Below, piece by piece: positions 39,374 through 48,632 of a stretch of 64,000 bases of DNA. This DNA is from Rhodoferax potami (GTDB lineage: Bacteria > Pseudomonadota > Gammaproteobacteria > Burkholderiales > Burkholderiaceae_C): assembly GCF_032193765.1 (NCBI RefSeq), contig NZ_JAVBIJ010000001.1, positions 1,860,001 through 1,924,000 of the forward strand, given 5' to 3'. Position numbers and translations under genes: made by a program. Below the pieces are notes generated by a model that worked only from the letters and a program-made list of their open reading frames with translations, did not search any database and had not been told where the DNA came from. The number at the start of each line of letters is the position of its first letter. The first letter of the stretch is position 1.

Positions 39374-39724
39374 TCATGGTGAACCCACCGGCCGGTGGTA
39401 GGTGTAGTCCACGCTCACCCGGTACAGCCGGGCCTGATCTTCAAATTCGGACAGCCCCATACGCACATCGGCGACGGTGCTCTTGTCGGCCAGAAGCGCA
39501 GTCAGGACTTGGTCTTGCAGGTGCAAGGCCTCCTGGTACGTTCTGGCATAGGTGTCGACCTGCACGCGCACGCGCTGCAAGCCATGCGGCCCATCAATGC
39601 CAAAGATGTGCTCTTGCACGATGGGCGTGTAGACGATGGCCGGGTACTGAGTGTTTTCTGCAGCGACAAGCGCGTAGACCTCACCACCGGCCAGATCCTT
39701 GATGACATCAAAGAAGTCCTGCAT
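39374..39724 (-). CDS. tail terminator-like protein (DUF3168-type)
   Basis: This 116-aa protein is preceded by the tail completion gene and followed by the tube gene, the usual place for the terminator that caps the tail. It contains AENTQYPAIVYTPIVQEHIF and RVRVQVDTYARTYQEALHLQ, the central DUF3168 pattern. Confidence 0.75.
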   Translation of the reverse strand: MQDFFDVIKDLAGGEVYALVAAENTQYPAIVYTPIVQEHIFGIDGPHGLQRVRVQVDTYARTYQEALHLQDQVLTALLADKSTVADVRMGLSEFEDQARLYRVSVDYTYHRPVGSP

Positions 39725-39726
39725 GG

Positions 39727-40215
39727 CTATTTCCTGTAGAGATTCTTGGCTTCCTGCTCAACGCGCTCACTCAGCCTGTCCTTCATGGCCTGCACCGCTT
39801 CGCGCCGTTTGGCTTCCAGGGCTGGCCGCAGGAATGGCCGCGCGCGCATCTTGCGAGTGCCAAACTCCACGAAGCGCCAGTACCAGGCGTCCTGGGACAG
39901 GTTGCCCTTCTTGCCCTGCTTGCGGTACTTCTTGCCGTGACGCACCGTCACAAAGAAGGTCTGGCGCGTGAGACTGGAGAGTTCGGGGATCTGTTTCATG
40001 ATCACCGAGCGCCTGAGCGTTCCGGGAGGCGGCTGATTGGGTCCCAAGACCTCGGCTGCTTTGGGCGCGCGCATACGGGCTTCATCGCGGATGACCTTGG
40101 CTCCGGCATAGACCGAGACACGCAGGCCGTTCTTGGCCACTTTGTCCGGCAACTCCCGCAGGGCTTTGGCCAATTCAGCCAGGCCCTCGACCTTGAAGCG
40201 TTCGTGTTTAGCCAT
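39727..40215 (-). CDS. HK97 gp10-like tail completion protein
   Basis: The product is 162 aa from ATG 40215, which overlaps the preceding stop by 8 bp. It starts MAKHERFKVEGLAELAKALR and includes RVSVYAGAKVIRDEARMRAP and ARPFLRPALEAKRREAVQAM, the signature of HK97 gp10 family proteins that join tail to head. The basic C-terminus fits the family. Confidence 0.83.
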   Translation of the reverse strand: MAKHERFKVEGLAELAKALRELPDKVAKNGLRVSVYAGAKVIRDEARMRAPKAAEVLGPNQPPPGTLRRSVIMKQIPELSSLTRQTFFVTVRHGKKYRKQGKKGNLSQDAWYWRFVEFGTRKMRARPFLRPALEAKRREAVQAMKDRLSERVEQEAKNLYRK

Positions 40216-40558
40216 CGTCCAGACCCTCGCTGGCAAGCAGAACTACCAGGACGCGTTTCTCGTCCTCGTTCAGGGCCGAATGGATGTTGAAGATCCGCGA
40301 CCGGTAGAGCACCCGGTACTGGGCGACTTGCTGGGGGTTGTCAAAGATGCTCTGGTAGCGCACCGTGATCTGGTGCGTGAGTTCGGCCGAGATGCGGCTG
40401 GCGATCACGGCTTCGCGGCCGGACAGGGGCTGGATGTCAGCCCACACGGTGGCCACATCAATCCATGTACGGCTGGGGGCGCCCAAGCTGTCTTTGACCG
40501 TACTGGGCCGCTGGATCTTGATGCGGCGAGCTAGCGTTCCAGCTCCGATGGGGTTCAT
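40208..40558 (-). CDS. head-tail adaptor/stopper protein (SPP1 gp16-like)
   Basis: This 116-aa protein begins MNPIGAGTLARRIKIQRPST and contains RTWIDVATVWADIQPLSGRE and HQITVRYQSIFDNPQQVAQY, the beta-barrel head-closure family (PF05521). It would plug the connector once DNA is packaged. Overlaps of 4 to 8 bp with both neighbours support one operon. Confidence 0.83.
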   Translation of the reverse strand: MNPIGAGTLARRIKIQRPSTVKDSLGAPSRTWIDVATVWADIQPLSGREAVIASRISAELTHQITVRYQSIFDNPQQVAQYRVLYRSRIFNIHSALNEDEKRVLVVLLASEGLDDG

Positions 40559-41178
40559 ATCAGGGGTACCTTGTAGGGATCGAGCAGGCCATCGATGAAA
40601 GGCAAGGGGTCAATACGCCCTCGTGTCATCGATGCCACCTCCTCGCGGTGTACGTACAGAGAGCCCACGCGTAGCTTGATCCAGGTCTTGATGCCTTCGG
40701 GCACTGCTGAAGCATTGCCATACCCTGCATCAAAGATCACGCTCACAGCCCCGATCTGAGGCAGGGCAATTGGCCAGATCTGTCCGAACACGGGCGTGAT
40801 GCGGGCAGGCTCGCAGGCGTTGTCGACGGTGTAGTTCGCTGCTGGCATGACCTGCCAGGCACCCGCCATGTCCAGATAGCGGATTTCCACCACCGAGGCC
40901 ACGGGCGACTTGGGCAGCAGAACAGCATGCCCGGGCAGCGTGAAGGTCTGCCCTGCGGGCACCCCCATCAGGCTGGGTCCGGGAAAGCTGTCGAGCACCA
41001 TCCGCCAGCGCGCGGTGACGAATTGCCGGTTGGTCAGGGTCTCGGCCGCCTGGCGGGCCGCCGAGATCAGGACCTGGATCAGGCTGTCGTCGTCATCAAA
41101 ATCTACCCTCAAGTGGAGCTTGGCCTCGGCAAGCGAGATGGGCTCCCCTGCGGGTGGAGTGATCAACTGCATGGGCAT
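40555..41178 (-). CDS. head-tail connector (HK97 gp6-like)
   Basis: This 207-aa protein starts MPMQLITPPAGEPISLAEAK and then LHLRVDFDDDDSLIQVLISA, with AARQAAETLTNRQFVTARWR, the alpha-helical gp6-like connector motif. A central beta-rich insertion and a C-terminal helix follow. It is expected to form a ring beneath the portal. The position between capsid and adaptor genes fits HK97-like gene order. Confidence 0.83.
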   Translation of the reverse strand: MPMQLITPPAGEPISLAEAKLHLRVDFDDDDSLIQVLISAARQAAETLTNRQFVTARWRMVLDSFPGPSLMGVPAGQTFTLPGHAVLLPKSPVASVVEIRYLDMAGAWQVMPAANYTVDNACEPARITPVFGQIWPIALPQIGAVSVIFDAGYGNASAVPEGIKTWIKLRVGSLYVHREEVASMTRGRIDPLPFIDGLLDPYKVPLI

Positions 41179-41199
41179 GTGATGGCTCCACCCTCAGGC

Positions 41200-41646
41200 T
41201 CAGACCACCTGCGCGACCGCAGCCTGGTTGCTGGCATCCCCCGGAGCGAAGCGGGGGTTGAAACCCAGCAACTGCGCCGCAGTCAGGCTGGCGGCCACAG
41301 CCACCGTCAGCGACAGGCGCACATAGGCAAAGCCGTTGGTGACGTCCAGGTCGTCCGGGCGCAGGTTGATCAGGGCCTGCTTGTTGTCACCTGTGGCCTT
41401 GACGATCTGGGTGATAGCTTTACCCGTCACATCCTTGGCACCCGTGCCAGAGGCGTCAGTGGCCTGCTGCAGCTTTGCATCCAACGTGGCACCGGTGCCA
41501 AGGACGCCGCTTTGCACGAGCGCCAGCAGGGTGTGGTGGTTGCCCGCCGAAATCCAGCCGGTGGTGACAGTGCCCACAGCCTGGCTGGCGGGATCGATGG
41601 TGGCCAGAACCGAGAACAGTTCGCTGCCTTTTGCATTGGGAAACAT
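41200..41646 (-). CDS. probable head decoration or minor capsid protein
   Basis: This 148-aa protein lies directly after the capsid gene, where head decoration proteins are usual. It is Ala/Thr/Val-rich, with MFPNAKGSELFSVLATIDPA and GYVTV-like beta segments, and no catalytic motif. I do not recognise a specific family, so the assignment rests on position and composition. Confidence 0.5.
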   Translation of the reverse strand: MFPNAKGSELFSVLATIDPASQAVGTVTTGWISAGNHHTLLALVQSGVLGTGATLDAKLQQATDASGTGAKDVTGKAITQIVKATGDNKQALINLRPDDLDVTNGFAYVRLSLTVAVAASLTAAQLLGFNPRFAPGDASNQAAVAQVV

Positions 41647-41675
41647 CAGAGTTCTCCTTCAGATTGCGGGGACGA

Positions 41676-43016
41676 TCAACGTGCGCCCAGTTGGACAAAG
41701 GGCGACATGGTCGTGCTGCCCTTGGCGGGGGAGATCGGCGCAGCGATCTTGGATTGGCCGTCCATGCGGAACGTGGTGCGGAAAGCCGTCAGGTCCGCAT
41801 CGAAGTACAAGTGCATGGAGGTGGCCGTTTGCATGCCACCGGCTTTGGTGATGGTCTGGTAGTACGACAGATCGGCCAGCAGCACGTCACCCGCAGACGA
41901 GAAGGTGTTGGCGTGTTGCGAGACGAAGACTGGGCGGCCAAGCAGCATGCCGTAGGGCGAGACCTGAATGCCACCCGGGTTCATGCCCGTGGGCAGGTAG
42001 ATCGGGTAGTTGCCCAGCGTCAGGGTGAAGAGCGCGGGCAGCACATCGTTGTTGACGATCCACACGGCCTTGCCAAACGAGCCCGGCGGCAGGCGCGAGA
42101 TCATCTTGGCCAAGTTCTGCGCCAGCAAGGTCTGCGTGGTCTGGCCCGATTCCTTGGCCACCGTCACCGTGGTGGCGTTGGTCATGCAGCCCACAGGCAG
42201 GCCCGTGCCCGAGCCGAACAAGATCGACTCGTTGGTCTTCCAGCGAATGGAGGTGGCGATCTTGTCGGGCAGGTAGGTGGAGAGCGCATTGGTGTCATCT
42301 AGCAGCTCGTCCGTCACCGGCACCAGCGCCATGAGCTTTTTGAGGCGCAGAGTCGACAGACCCAGGACAGGCTTGGTACCCACGGCCGATGCGGCTTCAC
42401 CTTGCCAGTAGGCTCGGATGCCGTTGGTGCCCCAGGGCGTGGTTTCGTCCTTGGGGAAGGCCATCGTGTTGCCCGTGATCTCGACGTTGTCGGTCATGGG
42501 CAGCAGGGAGTCCTCGCCCAGCGAGAGCTGGAAGATTTCCTGCGCGAACTGCGGGGGCACAAGAAAGCCGCCATCCTGCGCCGAGCCTTCACTGCCAAAC
42601 GAGGCAGGAGCCACAGCACTTCGGCCGGAGCCAATCAGCAAACGATCATCGATCGCGGCACCGGGGTTTTGCGCCTGACGCACGGTCTTGAGGAAGTCAC
42701 CCACGCTCTTGAAGCCATGCTTGGGATCGGCCTCGAGGTTGTCGGTCACGGAAATCACCGTGGCCATCTGGCCATGGGAGATAGTCGAATGAGCCGAGTG
42801 GGCGACATTGGCTATGTGCGCCTCTTCGGCGATCAGGGCAGCCTCGCGGTCAATGGCAGCCGATGCCGCCTCGATCTTGGCCTTGAGGGCGTTGAAGGCG
42901 GCCAGCTCTTCATCGGTCATGTCGCGCTCTTGTGCAGCGGCGATATCGGTCAGGGCACGGGCGTCCTTGACCAGGGTGGCTTTGCGAGCTTGAAGCTCGC
43001 GCAATTGCTTACTCAT
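41676..43016 (-). CDS. major capsid protein (HK97 fold)
   Basis: This 446-aa protein has an N-terminal coiled-coil delta/scaffold domain (about residues 1-85; KQLRELQARKATLVKDARAL and EELAAFNALKAKIEAASAAI), normally removed by the head protease. The HK97 capsid core follows, with DGGFLVPPQFAQEIFQLSLG, TMAFPKDETTPWGTNGIRAY and VNNDVLPALFTLTLGNYPIY. The S49 protease gene just upstream supports maturation cleavage. Several hundred copies per head are expected. Confidence 0.92.
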   Translation of the reverse strand: MSKQLRELQARKATLVKDARALTDIAAAQERDMTDEELAAFNALKAKIEAASAAIDREAALIAEEAHIANVAHSAHSTISHGQMATVISVTDNLEADPKHGFKSVGDFLKTVRQAQNPGAAIDDRLLIGSGRSAVAPASFGSEGSAQDGGFLVPPQFAQEIFQLSLGEDSLLPMTDNVEITGNTMAFPKDETTPWGTNGIRAYWQGEAASAVGTKPVLGLSTLRLKKLMALVPVTDELLDDTNALSTYLPDKIATSIRWKTNESILFGSGTGLPVGCMTNATTVTVAKESGQTTQTLLAQNLAKMISRLPPGSFGKAVWIVNNDVLPALFTLTLGNYPIYLPTGMNPGGIQVSPYGMLLGRPVFVSQHANTFSSAGDVLLADLSYYQTITKAGGMQTATSMHLYFDADLTAFRTTFRMDGQSKIAAPISPAKGSTTMSPFVQLGAR

Positions 43017-43038
43017 TGGTGTTGCTCCAGAAATGAAA

Positions 43039-43073
43039 AAACCGCCCAGGCAGCAAGCACAGGGCGGCGGTTT
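43039..43073 (-). terminator. hairpin with U-run between protease and capsid genes
   Basis: On the minus strand AAACCGCC pairs with GGCGGTTT across a loop of about 19 bases and is followed by a T run (TTTTTT). Both arms and the T run fit a rho-independent terminator. It sits 23 bp before the capsid ATG and could partly end head-operon transcription or lower read-through, with capsid driven from its own promoter. Confidence 0.6.
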
Positions 43074-43143
43074 GAGGCGCGACCAACGGGTCGCAGGTGA
43101 TCGGCAGCCCTCAACGGAGGACTGCTGAATTTGGGAAAAAGAA

Positions 43144-44082
43144 TCAGATCAGTGCAAGAGCTGCACGTGCCTGGCCAAGCCGGGAAGCGCCCGGTGGCTT
43201 TTGAGAGACGGCGGTCTTTTGCATCTTGGCCAGGACATCGTCGAAGGTGGCAATGCCGTCCACCATCTTGGCAGCAAGCGCCGCATCGGCACCCAGCACC
43301 CGCCCCTCGCCCATGCCGTCACGCACATCGGCGACAGAGACGCCTCGGCCCTTGGCCACGGCTTTGATGAAGGCGTTGTAGTAGTCGTCCACGCGGGACT
43401 GCATGAAGGCCTGCGCCTCAGGATCCAGCGGCACATACGGGTTGCCCTCGACCTTGAACTTGCCTGCCGAAATCAGGGTGGGTTTGACCCCCTCCTCTTC
43501 CAGCGCCTTCGAGTAATCAAAGTGGGCCTGCCAGACACCGATTGAGCCCACCTCGCCACCCGGGGTGACATAGAACTCACCGGCCGAGCAACCGATCCAA
43601 TAGGCGGCCGAGGCGGCCAGGCTGTTGGCCACGGCCACCACGGGCTTTTGGGCACGGGCCTTGACGATCTCGGTGGCCAGCTCGGCCACGCCGTAGACGC
43701 TACCGCCGGGGCTGTCGATGTCGATCAGGATCTGGCCCACAGTGTCATCCGCCAGGACTTGGCGCAATGCGCTTGTGAATTTCTGGGTGCTCGTGCTGCC
43801 CGGCCCCGAGATGTCATCGACCATGTTGCCGCGCTGCGTGACCACCCCATACAGGGGCAAGACCACGATGCCCAAACCAGCACTGGAGGCCGCGCGATCT
43901 GAGGCGAACTGTTTGCGCGTGTCACGCAAGACCCGGTCCGCATTGATCTGAAACAGGGCCTCTTCGCTTGGCGGTTCATCCGAGGACCAGCGAGTGAGTA
44001 CGGCAGTCAAGGCCTGCAGACGCTCGGGCATGAGCGCCCACGGCGTGGTCAGGAATTCAGAGACAAGAAGGTGTTTGTTCAT
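43144..44082 (-). CDS. S49-family head maturation protease
   Basis: This 312-aa SppA/S49 serine protease would process the capsid delta domain. The core has LGIVVLPLYGVVTQRG, ILIDIDSPGGSVYGVAELAT (oxyanion-hole SPGG), the catalytic Ser region AVANSLAASAAYWIG (about 154-168) and the base Lys in LISAGKFKVEGNPY (about 208). It is coupled to the portal gene by a 4-bp overlap and lies before the capsid gene, the usual HK97-like order. Confidence 0.9.
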   Translation of the reverse strand: MNKHLLVSEFLTTPWALMPERLQALTAVLTRWSSDEPPSEEALFQINADRVLRDTRKQFASDRAASSAGLGIVVLPLYGVVTQRGNMVDDISGPGSTSTQKFTSALRQVLADDTVGQILIDIDSPGGSVYGVAELATEIVKARAQKPVVAVANSLAASAAYWIGCSAGEFYVTPGGEVGSIGVWQAHFDYSKALEEEGVKPTLISAGKFKVEGNPYVPLDPEAQAFMQSRVDDYYNAFIKAVAKGRGVSVADVRDGMGEGRVLGADAALAAKMVDGIATFDDVLAKMQKTAVSQKPPGASRLGQARAALALI

Positions 44083-45566
44083 TTGGAGTTTCCAAGTTGG
44101 ATCAGCGCCTTGAGCAGCACTGGTTCATCGGTAGAGGGTTGAGATAGCGCCCAGGCGCGCACCTCGGGCTCTTGCAAGCCCAGGGCTTGGGCGATCAGGG
44201 CGATTTCCTGAGCGTCCAGGCGACCCTTCTTGCTGATGCGCCGGGCCAGGCGCTGGGCGTTGGCTTCAATGAGCTTGCGCAACCGCTGGCTCATCTCTTG
44301 ATCTGGCTCGACCTGCATGTCTGCGTCGGCTGCGTCTGCCGGGTCTTCCCCTTCATCTTGCGGCTCCTGCTCCTCGGCGTCCTCTTCTTCAACCATGTTC
44401 AGCGGCCTGAGCGGTTGATCGAGCCCTTTGATCGGGTTGAGGTTCTCGGCGATGCGGGCCTCGTTGCGGGTGAGCCAGCCGTTTTGGATGCCGCTTTGGT
44501 AGTAGGCCGAGCGACTGGCCGCGTCACCGCGCATCAGGTTGGCGAAGTCGAATTCGATTTCGAGCTCATCACCGTCCAGCATCAGGTCCGCTTCGATCGA
44601 AGCCTCCCAGCGTTCGGCCCAAGGTGTCATGGTGTGCATGACGAACTCCAGGCTCTGCTGCTCGATGTTCGAGAATGTCGCCCGATCTAAATCGGCAATC
44701 ATGTGCGGTGGCACACGGAACAATCGGGCAATATCTGTTATTTGGAACTTGCGCAGCTCCAGAAACTGGGCATCCTTGTTCGTGACACCCACCTCATGGA
44801 ACTTCATGCCGTTTTCCAGCACCAGCACCTTGCCCCGGTTCGCTCCGGATTGGGCGGCCTGGTAGGACTCCCTGAACACTCGCTTGGCCTCGGCATCCTT
44901 GAAGTTGCCCGGGAACTCGATCCAGCCCCCTGTGGGTTTGGCATCGTTGTTGAAGAACCGGGCGCCATAGTCCTGCGCGGCCAATGCCATGCCCAGGCTC
45001 TCGCGGGAAAGCTCGATGGGACTCAGGCCCAACAGACCGTCCGAGGACAAGCCCCGCAGGTGCCAGGCCTCGCCCCGGGGCAGGACCAGCTCATGGCCTG
45101 CTTGGTTCTGAATCCGATATCGGTAGTCACCTTCAGTGAGCAGTTCCATTCGCACCCGGTCCGGATGGATGGGAATCAGCTCGGTGATCTCGCCCCGGCC
45201 GTTGGCCAGGATTTGGCAGAAGGCATTGCCACGCAGGGCCAGGTGCCCCTGCAGCATCTCGCGCCACTCGAACGGGTTCTGGTACCGATTGGGCTTCTTG
45301 CCCAGCAACCGGTAGAGCCAGTGGTCCGTCACCCTGTCCTTGCCGCCATCTGCTCGAGCGCGGTAGACCACCAGTGGCAGCGAGGCCATGGTCTCAGACA
45401 GGATGCGCACGCAGGCATAGACGGCTGCCAGGCGCATGGCCGAATCGGCCGAGACGCGCATGCCCGAGACACTGCGCACCGATACAGGCTCAAAAAAGAA
45501 ATCGCCCCATGGGGAGCGATCACTTGTGGAAGCTTTGAATCGGTCAAAGAGGTTGAAGATTCCCAT
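44079..45566 (-). CDS. portal protein (HK97 family)
   Basis: This 495-aa protein forms the dodecameric DNA channel at one capsid vertex. PF04860-type landmarks are AMRLAAVYACVRILSETMAS, GNAFCQILANGRGEITELIP, WHLRGLSSDGLLGLSPIELS and IADLDRATFSNIEQQSLEFV. A very acidic stretch (about 388-415) precedes a helical C-terminus (EPDQEMSQRLRKLIEANAQR). The gene follows terminase and precedes the protease. Confidence 0.92.
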   Translation of the reverse strand: MGIFNLFDRFKASTSDRSPWGDFFFEPVSVRSVSGMRVSADSAMRLAAVYACVRILSETMASLPLVVYRARADGGKDRVTDHWLYRLLGKKPNRYQNPFEWREMLQGHLALRGNAFCQILANGRGEITELIPIHPDRVRMELLTEGDYRYRIQNQAGHELVLPRGEAWHLRGLSSDGLLGLSPIELSRESLGMALAAQDYGARFFNNDAKPTGGWIEFPGNFKDAEAKRVFRESYQAAQSGANRGKVLVLENGMKFHEVGVTNKDAQFLELRKFQITDIARLFRVPPHMIADLDRATFSNIEQQSLEFVMHTMTPWAERWEASIEADLMLDGDELEIEFDFANLMRGDAASRSAYYQSGIQNGWLTRNEARIAENLNPIKGLDQPLRPLNMVEEEDAEEQEPQDEGEDPADAADADMQVEPDQEMSQRLRKLIEANAQRLARRISKKGRLDAQEIALIAQALGLQEPEVRAWALSQPSTDEPVLLKALIQLGNSK

Positions 45567-45598
45567 CGGTAGTGTCAGAAAACGCGCCTGCCGTCTCG

Positions 45599-47305
45599 TT
45601 AGAGCAGCATCAGCTCGTAGTCGGATCCCAGCACCACCGAGTCCCCCGGTTTTATCGCCCGTGAAAGGGCCATGATCAGTGCCACGATGCCGTCGATCTT
45701 GTTTTCTGCTCGCTCCTTGCGCGGGTAAATGTTGTCTTTGACGTCCGTGTGGGCCACCACGTTGCTGGCCATCCAGGCCAATACCGGGTCGCCGTCATGG
45801 ACGAGCTTCTTTTGCAGGACCAGGGCTTCAAGCGTCTTCATCGGTTCGCTGAAATTCAGCACCGTGGGACGCACTTCGATCATGGGCAGGCCCTCGGAGA
45901 GCATCCGGGTGGACAGCTGTGTGGCCTGAAACGGATCGAAAGCCACGGCCTCCACCGAAAACCGGGACGCGATGTCCAGCAGATCGGCCTCGATCCAGCT
46001 GAAGTCGATCACGTTGCCCGGCGTCACAGACAGGCGTCCGGTATGGGACCAGCCCTCGTACTGGCTGTTGCCCGCAGCCTGGACCGTGTCCTCGGGCAGG
46101 TAGTACTTGCCAAACACCGCATATGCGTCTGGTGTGTCAGGGTGCCGGAACACCATGACCAGTGCCGCAATGTCCGTCTTGCTGGCCAGATCCAGGCCCA
46201 CCCAACAGGGTTGCCCGAGAAACTGGTCCAACTCCAGATCGGGGTTGGTGCCCGCGTCCCAGGCCCGCATGTCCATCCAGGCCTTGTCCGCGCTCACCCA
46301 TTCATTGAGGTGCTTGGTCTTGAAGTTGTTGACCGCGCTGGGCAACTGCATGGCTTTTGCCTGCAGGGGCACCAGGATCTCCTCGCGCACCGAGATGCCC
46401 CAGTTGGGGTTGGCCTTGATAAGGGAGTCCTTGATCGTCCAGTCGTCCCCTTCATCGAGGCCGTAAATGATCCCGAACTGAGAGTCGTCTTCGAACACTC
46501 GGTTGAGCAGCTTGGTGACAAAGCTCCTGACCTCGTAACAAATCCCTGAGCGGTTGCTGCCAGCCGTGGTGATCACCCACAGCAGGGAGTTGTCCCTCTT
46601 GCCGGTGCCGGTTTCCACAACGTCATAGACCGTTCGGGTCTTGTGGGCGTGCAGCTCGTCAATACAACCGAAGTGGATGTTCAGGCCGTCCAGCGTCGAG
46701 CCCTCAGCTGAGAGCGCTTCGAATTTGGAGCCGGTTTGCAAGACATGCATGTTGTGCGCACCGACGTTCACCGCGAACCGGTTCCTAAATCCCGGACTCA
46801 GGCGCGCCATGGTCTGGGCATCGCCAAAGACGATGCGAGCCTGATCGCGGGTGGTGGCCAGCGAGTAAACCTCAGCGCCGCCCTCTCGGTCGGCCGCGAG
46901 CATGTACAGACCCACCGCCGATGACAGCGTGGACTTGGCATTGCCCCGTGGCACCTCGATGTAGGACCGCCTGAAACGGCGCTTGCCGTCCGATTTGACC
47001 CATCCGAATACCGTGGACAGGATGAACACCTGCCAGGGCTCCAGAACGATCATCTGACTGGCCAGTGGCCCTTTGACGTGAGGCAGGCGCTCAATGAAAG
47101 CGCACAAGTTGTCGGCTGGTCTGTAAGGCCTGCCGTACCGGTCAAGCAGCTCCGGGTTGAACTGGTAGATGCTGCTCTTGCGTTTGAAGCGGATCAGGTC
47201 ATCAAGTTGACGCTTGCAGGCCTTCTGAACCCACTCACAGGTCAGGATCTCTCCCGATACGACGCGCTGTGCATATTGTTTGGCGCTCGCAGCGTATGTG
47301 CTCAT
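45599..47305 (-). CDS. terminase large subunit
   Basis: The product is 568 aa from ATG 47305 (MSTYAASAKQ); the longer open frame upstream lies in the small subunit gene and reads as noise. The ATPase domain has the adenine/Walker A region EVPRGNAKSTLSSAVGLYML (about 125-145) and Walker B IHFGCIDELHAHKTRT (about 230). The nuclease domain has the metal-binding VGLDLASKTDIAALV (about 365). This is the PF03354 group. With the P27-like small subunit it packages concatemeric DNA. Confidence 0.92.
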   Translation of the reverse strand: MSTYAASAKQYAQRVVSGEILTCEWVQKACKRQLDDLIRFKRKSSIYQFNPELLDRYGRPYRPADNLCAFIERLPHVKGPLASQMIVLEPWQVFILSTVFGWVKSDGKRRFRRSYIEVPRGNAKSTLSSAVGLYMLAADREGGAEVYSLATTRDQARIVFGDAQTMARLSPGFRNRFAVNVGAHNMHVLQTGSKFEALSAEGSTLDGLNIHFGCIDELHAHKTRTVYDVVETGTGKRDNSLLWVITTAGSNRSGICYEVRSFVTKLLNRVFEDDSQFGIIYGLDEGDDWTIKDSLIKANPNWGISVREEILVPLQAKAMQLPSAVNNFKTKHLNEWVSADKAWMDMRAWDAGTNPDLELDQFLGQPCWVGLDLASKTDIAALVMVFRHPDTPDAYAVFGKYYLPEDTVQAAGNSQYEGWSHTGRLSVTPGNVIDFSWIEADLLDIASRFSVEAVAFDPFQATQLSTRMLSEGLPMIEVRPTVLNFSEPMKTLEALVLQKKLVHDGDPVLAWMASNVVAHTDVKDNIYPRKERAENKIDGIVALIMALSRAIKPGDSVVLGSDYELMLL

Positions 47306-47310
47306 CGGTT

Positions 47311-47772
47311 CTACCCAACAATGTCCTCCCAGAGATCGAGCTCTTTGCCCGGTCGCTCGTTTGGAATGGAGATGCGCGAACGCGATGCAGGCGTGAACCC
47401 CATCTCGATCGCAGCCTTGGTCATGATCTGTGCCTGCTTGTTGGCAATGGCCAGGTACGGCGACTGCATGGGCACACCGCTGTGGGGCGCCTTCACCAAG
47501 AGCCCCGTTTTGCCGATACCCGCCTGGGCCTGTCGGTACAGGTCTGCCGCGCAGGCCCAGATTTCCAGCACGGACATGTCCAGCTTGCGAATCAGGGTGG
47601 GCGGCGCACATTCAAGCGCGTAGCGCCAGGCAGCCTTGGCACCCTCAGGCATGTAGTCCGGGGGCTCGACCAGCAAGCCCTCTGGGACGGGCTCGTGGTA
47701 ATTGGTCCGGCATGGCTGCAAGGTCCCCTTGATCTGCTTGACTTGAGTCGGCAGTGGCTTGCGTCCGCCCAT
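47311..47772 (-). CDS. terminase small subunit (P27-like)
   Basis: This 153-aa protein starts MGGRKPLPTQVKQIKGTLQP, the GRKP...K.l.GT.rp start of the P27 family. It continues AAWRYALECAPPTLIRKLDM and LAIANKQAQIMTKAAIEMGF, the C-terminal helix motif. It recognises phage DNA for packaging. It sits 5 bp upstream of the large subunit and downstream of the HNH gene, as in HK97-type packaging modules. Confidence 0.88.
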   Translation of the reverse strand: MGGRKPLPTQVKQIKGTLQPCRTNYHEPVPEGLLVEPPDYMPEGAKAAWRYALECAPPTLIRKLDMSVLEIWACAADLYRQAQAGIGKTGLLVKAPHSGVPMQSPYLAIANKQAQIMTKAAIEMGFTPASRSRISIPNERPGKELDLWEDIVG

Positions 47773-47926
47773 AAATCACCCGCTTGGTTTGATGTTCATC
47801 TGATGCACGGCCTTTGCTGCGCAGGTTTGGGAGATACCCCCCCTTGTTCAATTTGCACGCACAAAAATTCGCGCAAGCCCACGCATCTTGGGCGCCAGTC
47901 TGTAGAGATTCAGACCCCCTACCCCC

Positions 47927-48307
47927 TCAGGACGGGGCCTGGTTGCGCAGGGATGCCGTCTCTGAGGCGGTCTTGGCGTTGTGACAGGGCACGCACAGGC
48001 TCTGAAGGTTCACTCGTTCAAAGCGCTCACCGCCAAGCTTCACCGGAACGATGTGATCGACCACCTTGGCTGGTTGCAACAAGCCCTTGGCCTGGCACCT
48101 GCAGCAAAGCGGGTTATCCCGAAGCACCGCTGCACGTGTGTTGCGCCACCTGGCCGATTGATAGAAGCCCAGCTCGGTGTCGAACCCACGCCGTGCACGC
48201 CCGTACTCACGGTGCACTTGGGGCTGGTGATTGGTGCAGTAGCCGGGCACGTTAAGCACCTGCGCACAACCCGGATATCTGCATGGAGTAGGCGCACTTC
48301 GCGGCAT
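47927..48307 (-). CDS. HNH endonuclease
   Basis: This 126-aa protein resembles HK97 gp74-type HNH enzymes that support packaging. A zinc-ribbon-like start CRYPGCAQVLNVPGYCTNH is followed by the HNH core: DNPLCCRCQAKG (Cys pair), VVDHIVPVKLGG (the HI/DH motif), RVNLQSLCVPCHNAKT (Asn and second Cys pair with His). Position next to terminase fits. It starts the leftward late operon; 154 bp separate it from the small subunit. Confidence 0.88.
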   Translation of the reverse strand: MPRSAPTPCRYPGCAQVLNVPGYCTNHQPQVHREYGRARRGFDTELGFYQSARWRNTRAAVLRDNPLCCRCQAKGLLQPAKVVDHIVPVKLGGERFERVNLQSLCVPCHNAKTASETASLRNQAPS

Positions 48308-48413
48308 CTCAATCGGCTTTCAAGGAATAAGCGACAGCTCGAAAAATTGACTTGGCTTCATCTTGATTCAGAGCGTCAATGCATCACATTGGATCAACGA
48401 AAGGAGTCAACCG

Positions 48414-48632
48414 ATGAAACAAAACAAGGACCTCAACAAGCTCTTTGAGCAGATCGCTCTGAAGCATTTCTTTATCGAAACGCTGGAGACACAACACAGC
48501 GACCGACTGGACTTCCACGACGTCTCAGTCTGGGCTGTCAAGAGCGCACTGGAGGCTGCTTACGCCGCAGGCCACGCTGCCGCCACTGCAGCAACACAAA
48601 ACAAATCAACAACATCGAAAGGCAAACAATGA
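48414..48632 (+). CDS. small phage protein (DUF6900-like)
   Basis: The product is 72 aa from ATG 48414 with AAGGAG eight bases upstream. The sequence NKLFEQIALKHFFIETLETQ and HSDRLDFHDVSVWAVKSALE followed by AAYAAG resembles small phage proteins grouped as DUF6900; function unknown. It opens a short rightward cluster divergent from the late operon and overlaps the next gene by 4 bp. Ser/Thr/Lys-rich C-terminus. Confidence 0.7.
   Translation: MKQNKDLNKLFEQIALKHFFIETLETQHSDRLDFHDVSVWAVKSALEAAYAAGHAAATAATQNKSTTSKGKQ

Noticed and set aside
47306..47611. N-terminal extension of the large terminase
   Set aside because: It overlaps the small subunit gene and lacks protein-like composition; ATG 47305 gives a normal-length terminase.
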